DNA of 46,335 bases from positions 49,259 to 95,593 of the forward strand of contig SZWC01000507.1 in assembly GCA_023375785.1 (NCBI GenBank). The letters run 5' to 3'. Under the pieces are notes generated by a model, which worked only from the letters and a program-made list of their open reading frames with translations, was not told the DNA's origin and made no database searches. The first letter of the stretch is position 1. The number at the start of each line of letters is the position of its first letter. Positions 1-10,450 of the stretch are shown here, piece by piece. Origin of the DNA: Penium margaritaceum. Lineage: Eukaryota; Streptophyta; Zygnematophyceae; Desmidiales; Peniaceae. Both the position numbers and the translations under genes were made by a program.

Positions 1-15
1 GCGCAAGGGGGAGAT
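1..15 (+). other. Polypurine tract and 3' end of a Ty1/copia internal region
   Basis: The window opens with a purine-rich run (AAGGGGGAGAT) directly before TGTTGG, the usual layout of plant Ty1/copia elements, where the polypurine tract primes plus-strand DNA synthesis next to the 3' LTR. The rest of this element lies left of the window, so its coding capacity is unknown. It fixes the orientation of the left element as the + strand. Confidence 0.85.
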
Positions 16-77
16 TGTTGGAATGATGCTCCTCACCATGGCAGGAGTGACTCCAAAAAGGAACACCAAAAAGACAA

Positions 78-147
78 GCCTTAGTGGCTTAGTGGTTAAT
101 GGTGTCCACCTCTAGAGGCAGGGGCCCGGGTTCAAGTCCCACAAGAT
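78..147 (+). other. tRNA-like segment (A box and B box) inside the left LTR
   Basis: An A-box-like sequence (85-102, TGGCTTAGTGGTTAATGG) is followed by a good B box (129-139, GGTTCAAGTCC) at tRNA-like spacing. The part between contains the palindrome CCTCTAGAGG rather than a normal anticodon arm, and no 5' acceptor strand pairs with the 3' side. It is a relic or a pol III-promoter-like module, not a working tRNA gene. Comparable segments occur in the right LTR and in each satellite spacer. Confidence 0.6.
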
Positions 148-224
148 GAAATTCTGCCCTGCCTCAAGGGAGGTGGAAAATAGATGCCAGGAAGCTAGCT
201 CAACCTCTAGAGTTCCTCTTTAAG

Positions 225-440
225 TTTCTAGAAGGCCAGGTGAGGGTCCAGGAAGGTGGCACACCTTCTAGAAGGGGTGACTTGTCCTACAAGGCATCTA
301 GAGGTGTCTTGGTCTTCTGGACACCTTCCCTCCTACTAGAAGCAAGCTGAGGAATCTAGGAAGGGGCAGAAGCTTCTAGAGGAGAGAAGGGATGTCTTCC
401 TAGGTGGGAAAAGGACAGCGTACCAAGGAGCACTCTAGAA
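225..440 (+). promoter_or_regulatory. Cluster of heat-shock-element-like motifs in the left LTR
   Basis: Heat-shock factor sites are inverted nGAAn pentamers. Perfect TTCnnGAA occurs at 226-233 and at 266-273, the latter inside the 12-bp palindrome CCTTCTAGAAGG at 264-275. A three-pentamer GAAnnTTCnnGAg (last unit one mismatch) lies at 369-381, and a one-mismatch pair at 433-440. TCTAGA occurs at 111, 206, 227, 267, 297, 375 and 434. The Arabidopsis copia element ONSEN is known to be heat-activated through such LTR sites. Function here is inferred. Confidence 0.45.
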
Positions 441-715
441 GCCATAGAATCTGCGAGGAAGCTCCAAATCTGGCATGCTTTGGTGTTCTGGAAAGCTTAG
501 ATCAGTGGCTATGAAATGCCACTGCTTGTGAGCCTTGATCAAGTGTTCATTCCCATTCAATTGAGGCTAAAACTATTGCCATACTCTCTGAACAGTATTT
601 TAACACCCTTGGAACCAGTTGCCTCCACAGTTTCAGTCTCTCCAAAAACAGTTGGTGGTGTGAAACAGCCATTGCTAGTGGCCCTCCAGGGTGCACACTC
701 ACCCTCAGGCCAACA

Positions 716-921
716 CCGACCTGGGGAGGGGGGCGGTTGTGTTGTGATACCTCAACTTTACCTTCAAGCCTAAGCTGTGGGGGGTAGGGGGGGTGTCATA
801 ATGCGGTCGCAAATCTGTCCTCAAGGTCGTCCACGGAACATCCCTCTAGGGGGGTGGGAGGGAGTATTCCAGTGAAGGCACCCACGCGTAACAAATCAAC
901 AAAAACCAACCTTTTGCTATT
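716..921 (+). repeat. Satellite spacer, copy 1 (5' part missing)
   Basis: This matches the 3' part of the spacer at 10226-10450 and 38474-38694: G-rich runs, GTGATACCTCAAC, the GGAACATCCCTCTAGG block and ACGCGTAACAAAT. The 5' half with the tRNA-like segment is absent because the left copia LTR abuts it. Compared with the copies at 10450 and 38694 it also lacks about 24 bp just before the satellite resumes at 922. No gene is visible. Confidence 0.8.
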
Positions 922-3900
922 TATTGACTAGCAAGTACAAAGACTTTCAACAAGAGGTGGAACGGTGTGGCTACCATGCACAATGACCAAGCAGATTGGG
1001 CATGTGCCACTTACCATGACCAAATAATTTCACTATGTGTGGTCAATGTTGACAAACCATAATATGGGTCACGAATTGTCAAAGGGGGAAACAATGGTTT
1101 GGGAATACTACATACCAAGTAGCAAGTACAACGACCTTCAGCCAGTAGTAGCACGGTGTGGCTACCATGCACAATGATCGACCAAAGTAGGCATATGTAC
1201 TGCCTTTGACCAAAGAAATCTGTTATGTGTGGTCAGCGTGGACAACTCATAATAGGAGTCTCAAATGGTCAGAGGGGGAGACAATGGTTTGGGAACACCA
1301 AGTATTAAATAGCAAGCACAAGAACCTTCAATACGATATGGTACGGTGTGGATACCATGCACGACGACCAACCAAAGTAGGCATATGTCACTGACCATGA
1401 CCAAATAATGTCACTAAGTGTGGTAAACTTTGACAACTCATAACATGAGTCACAAATGGTCAGGGTGGAGGATAATGGTTTGTGAATACTAGTTATAGAC
1501 TAGCAAGTACAAATACCTTCAATATGTAGTGGCACAGTGTGGCTACAATGCACAGTGACCAACCAAAGTATGCATATGTCACTGACCATGAACAAAGAAT
1601 TTCACTTCATGTGGTAAACATTTACAATTCACAACTCAAGTCACAGATAGCTAGAGGGGGCTAACAATGGTTTGGGAACACTATCTGTCAACAAGAAAGC
1701 ACAAAGACCTTCGATACGTAATGACACGGCGTGGTAACCATGTACAGTGACAAACCAAAGTAGGCATAAGTAGACAAACGATGACCAAACGGATTTCACA
1801 GTGTGTGGTCAACGTTGAAAACTCATAACACAAGTCACAAATGGTCAGTGGGGGAAACCATGGGTCGGGAACACGAGTTATCGAATAGCAAGAAGAAAGA
1901 TTTTCAACAAATAGTGGCACGGTGTCGCTAGTGTGCACAGTGACCAACCAAAGGATGCACACGTCACTGACTATGACCGAAGAAGTCCACTATGTATGGT
2001 CAACACTGACAACTCATAACACGAGTCACAAATGGTCAGAGGGAGAGACAATGGTTTGGGAACCCTTTGTATTGACTAGAAAGGACAAAGAACTTCAATA
2101 CGTAGTGGCACAGTGTGGCTACTATGCACACCAAAGAACCAAACTAGGCATACATCATTGACCATGATGAAAGAATTTCAATATGGGTGGTGAACGTTCA
2201 CCAACCAACACATGGGTCACAAATGGTCAGAGGGGGAAACAATGGTCTGGGAATATCAGCTCTCAACTAGCAAGTACAGCGACCTTCAATCAGTATAAGC
2301 ACGGTGTTGCTACCATGCACAATGACCGTCAAAAGTAGGCATATGTATTGCCTTTGACCAAAGAAATCCGCTGTGTGTGGACAGCGTTGACAACTCATAA
2401 TACGAATAACAAATGGTCAGAGGGGGAAACAATGGTCTGAGAACATCAGGTATCAACTAGCAAGCACAAGGACCTTCAACAAGTTGTGGCACGGTGTGGA
2501 TACCATGCACGATGACCAACGAAAGTAGGCATATGTCACTGGTCATGACCAAATAATGTCACTAAGTGTGGTAAACACTGACAGCTCATAACACGAGTCA
2601 CAAATGGTCAGAGTTGAATACAATGGTTTATGAATACTATTTATGGAGTAGCAAGTACAAATACCTTCAATATGTTGTGGCACAACGTGGCTACCATGCA
2701 CAGTGACCAACCAAAGTATGCATATGTCACTAACCATGACCTACGAATTCCACTTCATGTGGTCAGCGTTGATAACTCACAACACGAGTCACAGATAGTC
2801 AAAGGGGGGTAACAATGGTTTGGGAACACTAGCTATTAAATCGAAAGCACAAATACCTTTAACATGTAGTGACACGNCAGCTCAGAACACGAGTCACAAA
2901 TGGTCAGAGTGGAAGATAATCGTTTCTAAATACTAGTTATTGACTAGCAAGAACAAATACCTTCAATATGTAGTGGCACAGTGTGGCTACAATGCACAGT
3001 GACCAACCAAAGTATGCATATGTCACTGACCATGACCAAAGAATTTCACTTCATGTGGTCAATGTTGACAACTCACAACATGAGTCACAGATATGCAGAG
3101 GGGCTAACAACGGTTTGTGAACACTAGCTATCAACGAGAAAGCACAAAGACCTTCAATATGTAGTGACACGGCATGGTAACCATGTATAGGGACAAACCA
3201 AAGTAGGCATATGTCACTGACCATGACCAAACGGATTTCACAGTGTGTGGTCAATGTTGAAAACTAATAACACGAGTCACAAATGGTCAGTGTGGGAAAC
3301 CATGGGTTGGGAACACTAGTTATCAACTAGCAAGTAGAAATATGTACAACAAGTAGTGNAATACCTTCAATATGTTGTGGCACAACGTGGCTACCATGCA
3401 CAGTGACCAACCAAAGTATGCATATGTCACTAACCATGACCTACGAATTCCACTTCATGTGGTCAGCGTTGATAACTCACAACACGAGTCACAGATAGTC
3501 AAAGGGGGGTAACAATGGTTTGGGAACACTAGCTATTAAATCGAAAGCACAAATACCTTTAACATGTAGTGACACGACGTGGTAACCATGTACTGTGACA
3601 AACCAAATTAGGCATGTGTCACTAACCATGACCAAACAAATTTCACAGTGTGTGGTCAATATTGAAAACTCATAACACGATTCACAAATGGTCAGATGGG
3701 GAAAAAATGGGTTGGGAACACTAGTTGTAAACTAGCAAGTATGAAGAACTTCAACAAGTAGTGGCATGGTTTGGCTAGCGTGCCCAGTGACCAACCAAAG
3801 GATGAATAGGCCACAGACTATGACCGAAGAACTCCAGTATGCGTGGTCAACATTGACAACCCATAACACGAGTCACAAATGGTCAGAGGGAGAGACCATG

Positions 3901-4572
3901 GTTTGGGGACCCTATGCATGGACTAGAAAGGACAAATAACTTCAATACGTAGTGGCACGGTTTGGCTACTATGCACACCAAACAACCAAACTAGGCATAT
4001 GTCACTGACCATGACCAAAGAATTTCAATATGGGTGGTCAACGTTAGCCAACCATAACACGAGTCACAAACGGTCTGAGGGGGAAACAATGGTCCGGGAA
4101 TATGAGTTTTCAACTAGCAAGTACAACGCCCTTCAATCAGTAGTAGCACGGTGTGGCTACCATGCACAATGACCGACCAAACTAGGCATATGTACTGCCT
4201 TTGACCAAAGAATTCCGTTGTGTGTGGTCAACGTTGACAACTCATACTACGAGTCACAAATAGGCAGAGGGGGAAACAATTGTTTGGGAACACCAGGTAT
4301 CAACTAGCAAGCACAATGACCTTCAATGCGTTGTGGCACGGTGTGGATACCATGCACGATGACCAACCAAGGTATGCATATGTCACTGACCATGACCAAA
4401 GAATGTCACCATGATTGGTGAACTTTGACAGCTCAGAACACGAGTCACAAATGGTCAGAGTGGAAGATAATCGTTTCTAAATACTAGTTATTGACTAGCA
4501 AGAACAAATACCTTCAATATGTAGTGGCACAGTGTGGCTACAATGCACAGTGACCAACCAAAGTATGCATAT

Positions 4573-6108
4573 GTCACTGACCATGACCAAAGAATTTCAC
4601 TTCATGTGGTCAATGTTGACAACTCACAACACGAGTCACTGATAGTCAGAGGAGGGTAACAATGGTTTGGGAACACTAGCTATCAACGAGAAAGCACAAA
4701 GACCTTCGATACGTAATGACACGGCGTGGTAACCATGTGCAGTGACAAACCAAAGTAGGCATATGTCACTGACGATGACCAAAGAATTTCACTTCATGTG
4801 GTCAATGTTGACAACTCACAACACGAGTCACTGATAGTCAGAGGAGGGTAACAATGGTTTGGGAACACTAGCTATCAACGAGAAAGCACAAAGACCTTCG
4901 ATACGTAATGACACGGCGTGGTAACCATGTGCAGTGACAAACCAAAGTAGGCATATGTCACTGACGATGACCAAAGAATTTCACTTCATGTGGTCAATGT
5001 TGACAACTCACAACACGAGTCACTGATAGTCAGAGGAGGGTAACAATGGTTTGGGAACACTAGCTATCAACGAGAAAGCACAAAGACCTTCGATACGTAA
5101 TGACACGGCGTGGTAACCATGTGCAGTGACAAACCAAAGTAGGCATATGTCACTGACGATGACCAAAGAATTTCACTTCATGTGGTCAATGTTGACAACT
5201 CACAACACGAGTCACTGATAGTCAGAGGAGGGTAACAATGGTTTGGGAACACTAGCTATCAACGAGAAAGCACAAAGACCTTCGATACGTAATGACACGG
5301 CGTGGTAACCATGTGCAGTGACAAACCAAAGTAGGCATATGTCACTGACGATGACCAAAGAATTTCACTTCATGTGGTCAATGTTGACAACTCACAACAC
5401 GAGTCACTGATAGTCAGAGGAGGGTAACAATGGTTTGGGAACACTAGCTATCAACGAGAAAGCACAAAGACCTTCGATACGTAATGACACGGCGTGGTAA
5501 CCATGTGCAGTGACAAACCAAAGTAGGCATATGTCACTGACGATGACCAAAGAATTTCACTTCATGTGGTCAATGTTGACAACTCACAACACGAGTCACT
5601 GATAGTCAGAGGAGGGTAACAATGGTTTGGGAACACTAGCTATCAACGAGAAAGCACAAAGACCTTCGATACGTAATGACACGGCGTGGTAACCATGTGC
5701 AGTGACAAACCAAAGTAGGCATATGTCACTGACGATGACCAAAGAATTTCACTTCATGTGGTCAATGTTGACAACTCACAACACGAGTCACTGATAGTCA
5801 GAGGAGGGTAACAATGGTTTGGGAACACTAGCTATCAACGAGAAAGCACAAAGACCTTCGATACGTAATGACACGGCGTGGTAACCATGTGCAGTGACAA
5901 ACCAAAGTAGGCATATGTCACTGACGATGACCAAAGAATTTCACTTCATGTGGTCAATGTTGACAACTCACAACACGAGTCACTGATAGTCAGAGGAGGG
6001 TAACAATGGTTTGGGAACACTAGCTATCAACGAGAAAGCACAAAGACCTTCGATACGTAATGACACGGCGTGGTAACCATGTGCAGTGACAAACCAAAGT
6101 AGGCATAT
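4573..6108 (+). repeat. Eight near-identical 192-bp type-B monomers
   Basis: GTCACTGAC starts recur at 4573, 4765, 4957, 5149, 5341, 5533, 5725 and 5917, exactly 192 bp apart. By eye the units are identical, apart from one C/G difference at the start of the first. Elsewhere in the window type B is a single copy between A and C. This homogeneity contrasts with the divergence of all surrounding monomers. It is either very recent amplification or, more likely, an assembly loop. Confidence 0.85.
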
Positions 6109-6599
6109 GTCACAAACCATGACCAAACGGATTTCACAGTGTGTGGTCAACGTTGAAAACTCATCACACGAGTCAGAAATGGTCAGTGGTGGAAACCATG
6201 GTTTGGGAACACTAGTTATCAACTAGCAAGTAGAAAGATTTTCAACAAGTAGTGGCACGGTGTGGCTAGCATGCACGGTGACCAACCAAAGGATGCACAC
6301 GTCACTGACTATGACTGAAGAAGTCAACTATGTATGGTCAACATTGACAACTCATAACACGATTCACAAATGGTGAGAGGGAGAAACAATGGTTTGGGAA
6401 TACTAGATACCAACTAGCAAGTACAACGCCCTTCAATCAGTAGTAGCACGGTGTGGCTACCATGCACAATGACCGTCAAAAGTAGGCATATGTACTGCCT
6501 TTGACCAAAGAAATCCGCTGTGTGTGGACAGCGTTGACAACTCATAATACGAATAACAAATGGTCAGAGGGGGAAACAATGGTCTGAGAACATCAGGTA

Positions 6600-7554
6600 T
6601 CAACTAGCAAGCACAAGGACCTTCAATACGTTGTGGCACGGTGTAGATACCATGCACGATGACCAACGAAAGTAGGCATATGTCACTGACCATGACCAAA
6701 GAATGTCACCATGATTGGTGAACTTTGACAGCTCAGAACACGAGTCACAAATGGTCAGAGGGGGAAACAATGGTCTGAGAACATCAGGTATCAACTAGCA
6801 AGCACAAGGACCTTCAATACGTTGTGGCACGGTGTAGATACCATGCACGATGACCAACGAAAGTAGGCATATGTCACTGACCATGACCAAAGAATGTCAC
6901 CATGATTGGTGAACTTTGACAGCTCAGAACACGAGTCACAAATGGTCAGAGGGGGAAACAATGGTCTGAGAACATCAGGTATCAACTAGCAAGCACAAGG
7001 ACCTTCAATACGTTGTGGCACGGTGTAGATACCATGCACGATGACCAACGAAAGTAGGCATATGTCACTGACCATGACCAAAGAATGTCACCATGATTGG
7101 TGAACTTTGACAGCTCAGAACACGAGTCACAAATGGTCAGAGGGGGAAACAATGGTCTGAGAACATCAGGTATCAACTAGCAAGCACAAGGACCTTCAAT
7201 ACGTTGTGGCACGGTGTAGATACCATGCACGATGACCAACGAAAGTAGGCATATGTCACTGACCATGACCAAAGAATGTCACCATGATTGGTGAACTTTG
7301 ACAGCTCAGAACACGAGTCACAAATGGTCAGAGGGGGAAACAATGGTCTGAGAACATCAGGTATCAACTAGCAAGCACAAGGACCTTCAATACGTTGTGG
7401 CACGGTGTAGATACCATGCACGATGACCAACGAAAGTAGGCATATGTCACTGACCATGACCAAAGAATGTCACCATGATTGGTGAACTTTGACAGCTCAG
7501 AACACGAGTCACAAATGGTCAGAGGGGGAAACAATGGTTTGGGAACACTATCTG
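6600..7554 (+). repeat. Five near-identical 191-bp chimeric monomers (F tail plus A head)
   Basis: The unit beginning CAACTAGCAAGCACAAGGAC recurs at 6600, 6791, 6982, 7173 and 7364. Each joins the second half of a type-F monomer to the first half of a type-A monomer resembling 4400-4450, then returns to F through the shared string CACAAATGGTCAGAG. This is the shortest possible cycle between two neighbouring types and probably comes from gap filling. Confidence 0.85.
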
Positions 7555-9490
7555 TCAACAAGAAAGCACAAAGACCTTCAATATGTAGTGACACGGCATG
7601 GTAACCATGTATAGGGACAAACCAAAGTAGGCATATGTCACTGACCATGACCAAACGGATTTCACAGTGTGTGGTCAATGTTGAAAACTAATAACACGAG
7701 TCACAAATGGTCAGTGTGGGAAACCATGGGTTGGGAACACTAGTTATCAACTAGCAAGTAGAAATATGTACAACAAGTAGTGGCACGGTGTGGCTAGCGT
7801 GCACAGTGACCAACCAAAGGATGCATATGTCAGTGACTGTGACCGAAGAAGTCCACTATGTGTGGTCAACATTAGCAACTCATAACATGAGTCACAAATG
7901 GTCAGATGGAGAGACAATGGTTTGGGAACCCTATGTATGGACTTGAAAGGACAAATAACTTCAATACGTAGTGGCACGTTGTGGGTAACATGCACACCAA
8001 ACTACCAAACTAGGCATATGTCACTGACCATGACCAGACAATTTCAATATGGGTGGTCACCGTTGACCAACCATAACACGAGTCACAAATGGTCAGGGGA
8101 GGAAACAATGCTGTAGGAATATCAGTTCTCAACTAGCAAGTGCAACGACCTTCAGTCAGTAGTAGCACGGTGTGGCTACCATGCACAATGACCGACCAAA
8201 GTAGGCATGTGTACTGCATTTGACCGAAGAAATCGGCTGTGTGTGGTCAACGTTGAATACTCATAAAACGAGTCACAAATGGTCAGAGGGGGAAACAATG
8301 GTTTGGGAACACCAAGTATCAAATAGCAAGCAAAAGGAGCTTCAATACGTTGTGGCACGGTGTAGATACCATGCACGATGACCAACCAAAGTAGGCATAT
8401 GTCACTGACCATGACCAAATAATGTCACTAAGTGTGGTCAACTTTGACAACTCATAACACGAGTCACAAATGGTCAGGGTGGAAGATAATGGTTTGTGAA
8501 TACTAGTTNTGCACGGTGACCAACCAAAGGATGCACACGTCACTGACTATGACTGAAGAAGTCAACTATGTATGGTCAACATTGACAACTCATAACACGA
8601 TTCACAAATGGTGAGAGGGAGAAACAATGGTTTGGGAACCCTATGTATTGATTAGAAAGGACAAAGAAATTCAATACGTAGTGGAACGATGTGGCTACTA
8701 TGCACACCAAACAACCAAACTGGGCATATGTCACTGACCATGATGTAAGAATTTCAATATGGGTTGTCAACATTCACCGATCATAACACGAGTCACAAAC
8801 AGTTAGAGGGGGAACAATGGCCTGTGAATATCAGTTCTCAACTAGCAAGTACAGTGACCCTTCATTCAATGTAAGCACGGTGTGGTTACCATGCACAATG
8901 ACCGACCAAAGTAGGCATATGTACTACCTTTGACCAAAGAAATGCGCTGTGTGTGGTCAGCGTTGACAACTCATAATACGAATAAAAAATTGTCAGAGGG
9001 GGAGACAATGGTTTGGGAACACCAGGTATCAACTAGCAAGCACAAGGACCTTCAATAAGTTGTGGCACGGTGTGGATACCATGCAAGATGACCGATCAAA
9101 GTGGGCATATGTCACTGACCATGACCAAATAATGTCACTAAGTTTGGTCAACTTTGACAACTCATAACACGAGTCACAAATGGTCAGGGTGGAAGATAAT
9201 GGTTTGTGAATACTAGTTATCGAGTAGAAAGTACCAATACCTTCAATATGTAGTGGCACAGCATGGCTACCATGCACAGTGACCAACCAAAGTATGAATA
9301 TGTCACTGACTATGACCAATGAATTTACTTTATGTGGTCAGCGTTGACAACTCACAACACGAGTCACTGATAGTCAGAGGGGGGTAACAATGGTTTGGGA
9401 ACACTAGCTATCAACTAGAAAGCACAAAGAACTTCAATACGTAGTAACACGGCGTGGTAACCACGTACAGTGACAAACCAAACTAGGCAT

Positions 9491-9915
9491 GTCACTAACC
9501 ATGACCAAAGAATTTCAATATGAGTGGTCAACGTTCGCAACCCATAACATGAGTCACAAATGGTCAGAGGGGGAAGACATGGTTTCAAAACACTATGTAT
9601 CTTCTAGCAAGTACAAAGATTTTTTGTATGTATCGGCACGGTGTGGTTACCGTGCACAATGACCTACCCAAGTAGGCATACATCACTGCTCATGACCAAA
9701 GAAGTTTAGTGTGTGTGGTCAACGTTCACAACTCATAATACAAGTCAAAAATGGGCAGAGGGAGAAACAATGGTTTGGGAATACTCGGTATCGACTAGCA
9801 AATACAAAGACCTTCGATAAGTGATGGCACGATGTGGCTACCATGGAAAATGACCAACCAAAGTATGCTGTTGTCACTGAATATCATAAAAAGAGTTTCA
9901 CTGTGTGTAGTCAAC
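9491..9915 (+). repeat. Edge monomers G-H-I closing macro-unit 1
   Basis: Three diverged monomers occur only next to spacers. G carries TTCAAAACACTATGTATCTT, H carries GAAGTTTAGTGTGTGTGGTC and I, cut short at the spacer, carries AATATCATAAAAAGAGTTTC. The same order precedes the spacers at 22154 and 38165, so these mark the macro-unit boundary. Confidence 0.8.
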
Positions 9916-10450
9916 TTTCCTTCTTACGGCTGGTCAATCGGAGCAATGATTGAGAGGATATTCAAGCTTGAAGTTGCAAAATTTGAAATTCTGTCTGCCT
10001 AAAATCTGTATGATTAAACTAACGTTGTTATCATTCATGCTTTTTAAAAACTACCCTTTAATCTTACACCCCCTTATTTTATGCCCTTTACCCATAGGAG
10101 CCCTTTAAATGTCATTTGGACATCATATGAATACCATGTGAGTTGGCTTAGTGCTTATAGAGTTAGATTCTGGAGCGATAGGTCCTGGGTTTGAATCCTC
10201 GTACGCGCAATATAGAATAGGCTCGTGACCTGGGGGGGGGGGCAGCCGTGCTGTGATACCTCAACTCTACCCTCGAGCCTAAGCCGTGGGGGGGTAGGGG
10301 GATGTCACAATGCGGTCACAAATCTGTCCTCTCGGTTGTCCACGGAACATCCCTCTAGGGGGGTGGGAGGGAGTATTCCAGCAAAGGCACATACGCGTAA
10401 CAAATGAACAAAAACCGACCTGGTATCAAAGGGAGAAACCTTTTGCGATT
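9916..10450 (+). repeat. Satellite spacer, copy 2 (full length)
   Basis: Non-satellite DNA between edge monomer I and the next macro-unit. In order it has an AT-rich part (about 9916-10130), the tRNA-like segment (10137-10209), an 11-base G run (10232-10242), then G-rich blocks around 10285-10300 and 10353-10371. It is collinear with the spacer at 38165-38694. Open frames here are short and not conserved among copies, so I call no gene. Confidence 0.85.
10137..10209 (+). other. tRNA-like / SINE-head-like segment in spacer copy 2
   Basis: An A-box-like TGGCTTAGTGCTTATAGAG (10144-10162) is followed at tRNA spacing by the B box GGTTTGAATCC (10188-10198), which differs from the GGTTCGANTCC consensus at one position. 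The B-arm strands TCCTGGG and the following TCCTCG pair only partly and there is no matching 5' acceptor strand, so it is not a functional tRNA. A tRNA-derived SINE frozen inside the spacer is the most economical reading. Confidence 0.55.

Larger units (their letters stand above)
16..715 (+). mobile_element. 3' LTR of a Ty1/copia retrotransposon (700 bp)
   Basis: The segment starts TGTTGG and ends CCAACA, a perfect 6-bp terminal inverted repeat with canonical TG...CA ends. A polypurine tract lies immediately 5'. Immediately 3', at about 717, begins sequence matching the satellite spacer seen at 10226 and 38474, so the element inserted into a spacer copy. The 5-bp target duplication would be 716-720 (CCGAC), but the other side is outside the window. 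Inside are a tRNA-like segment (78-147) and seven TCTAGA palindromes, several forming heat-shock-element-like motifs. I saw no clear TATA box. Open frames inside (for example 516-773) show no protein features. Confidence 0.85.
922..9915 (+). repeat. Satellite macro-unit 1 (about 191-bp monomers)
   Basis: Tandem 190-192-bp monomers of types A-F follow an opening special monomer J (starting near 1006). Type D starts are near 1963, 3810 and 7829, and the block ends F-A-B-G-H-I before the spacer at 9916. Isolated n's lie at 2877, 3359 and 8509, and two homogeneous arrays (4573-6108, 6600-7554) sit inside. Subtracting the duplicated segments at these points returns the D-to-D distances to about 1,146 bp, so the real macro-unit is probably much shorter. 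No genes. Confidence 0.9.

Noticed and set aside
516..773. An 85-codon open frame in the left LTR running into the spacer
   Set aside because: It crosses the LTR/spacer boundary at 715 and has no protein features.
10225..10407. Open frames in the spacer (also antisense 38402-38647) as a possible conserved small gene
   Set aside because: The reading frame is not kept between spacer copies 2, 3 and 4, because G-run lengths differ and copy 3 is deleted.
9916..10450. Ribosomal intergenic spacer or telomeric DNA
   Set aside because: No rRNA gene sequence borders it, and I saw no telomere repeat runs; the flanks are satellite monomers on both sides.
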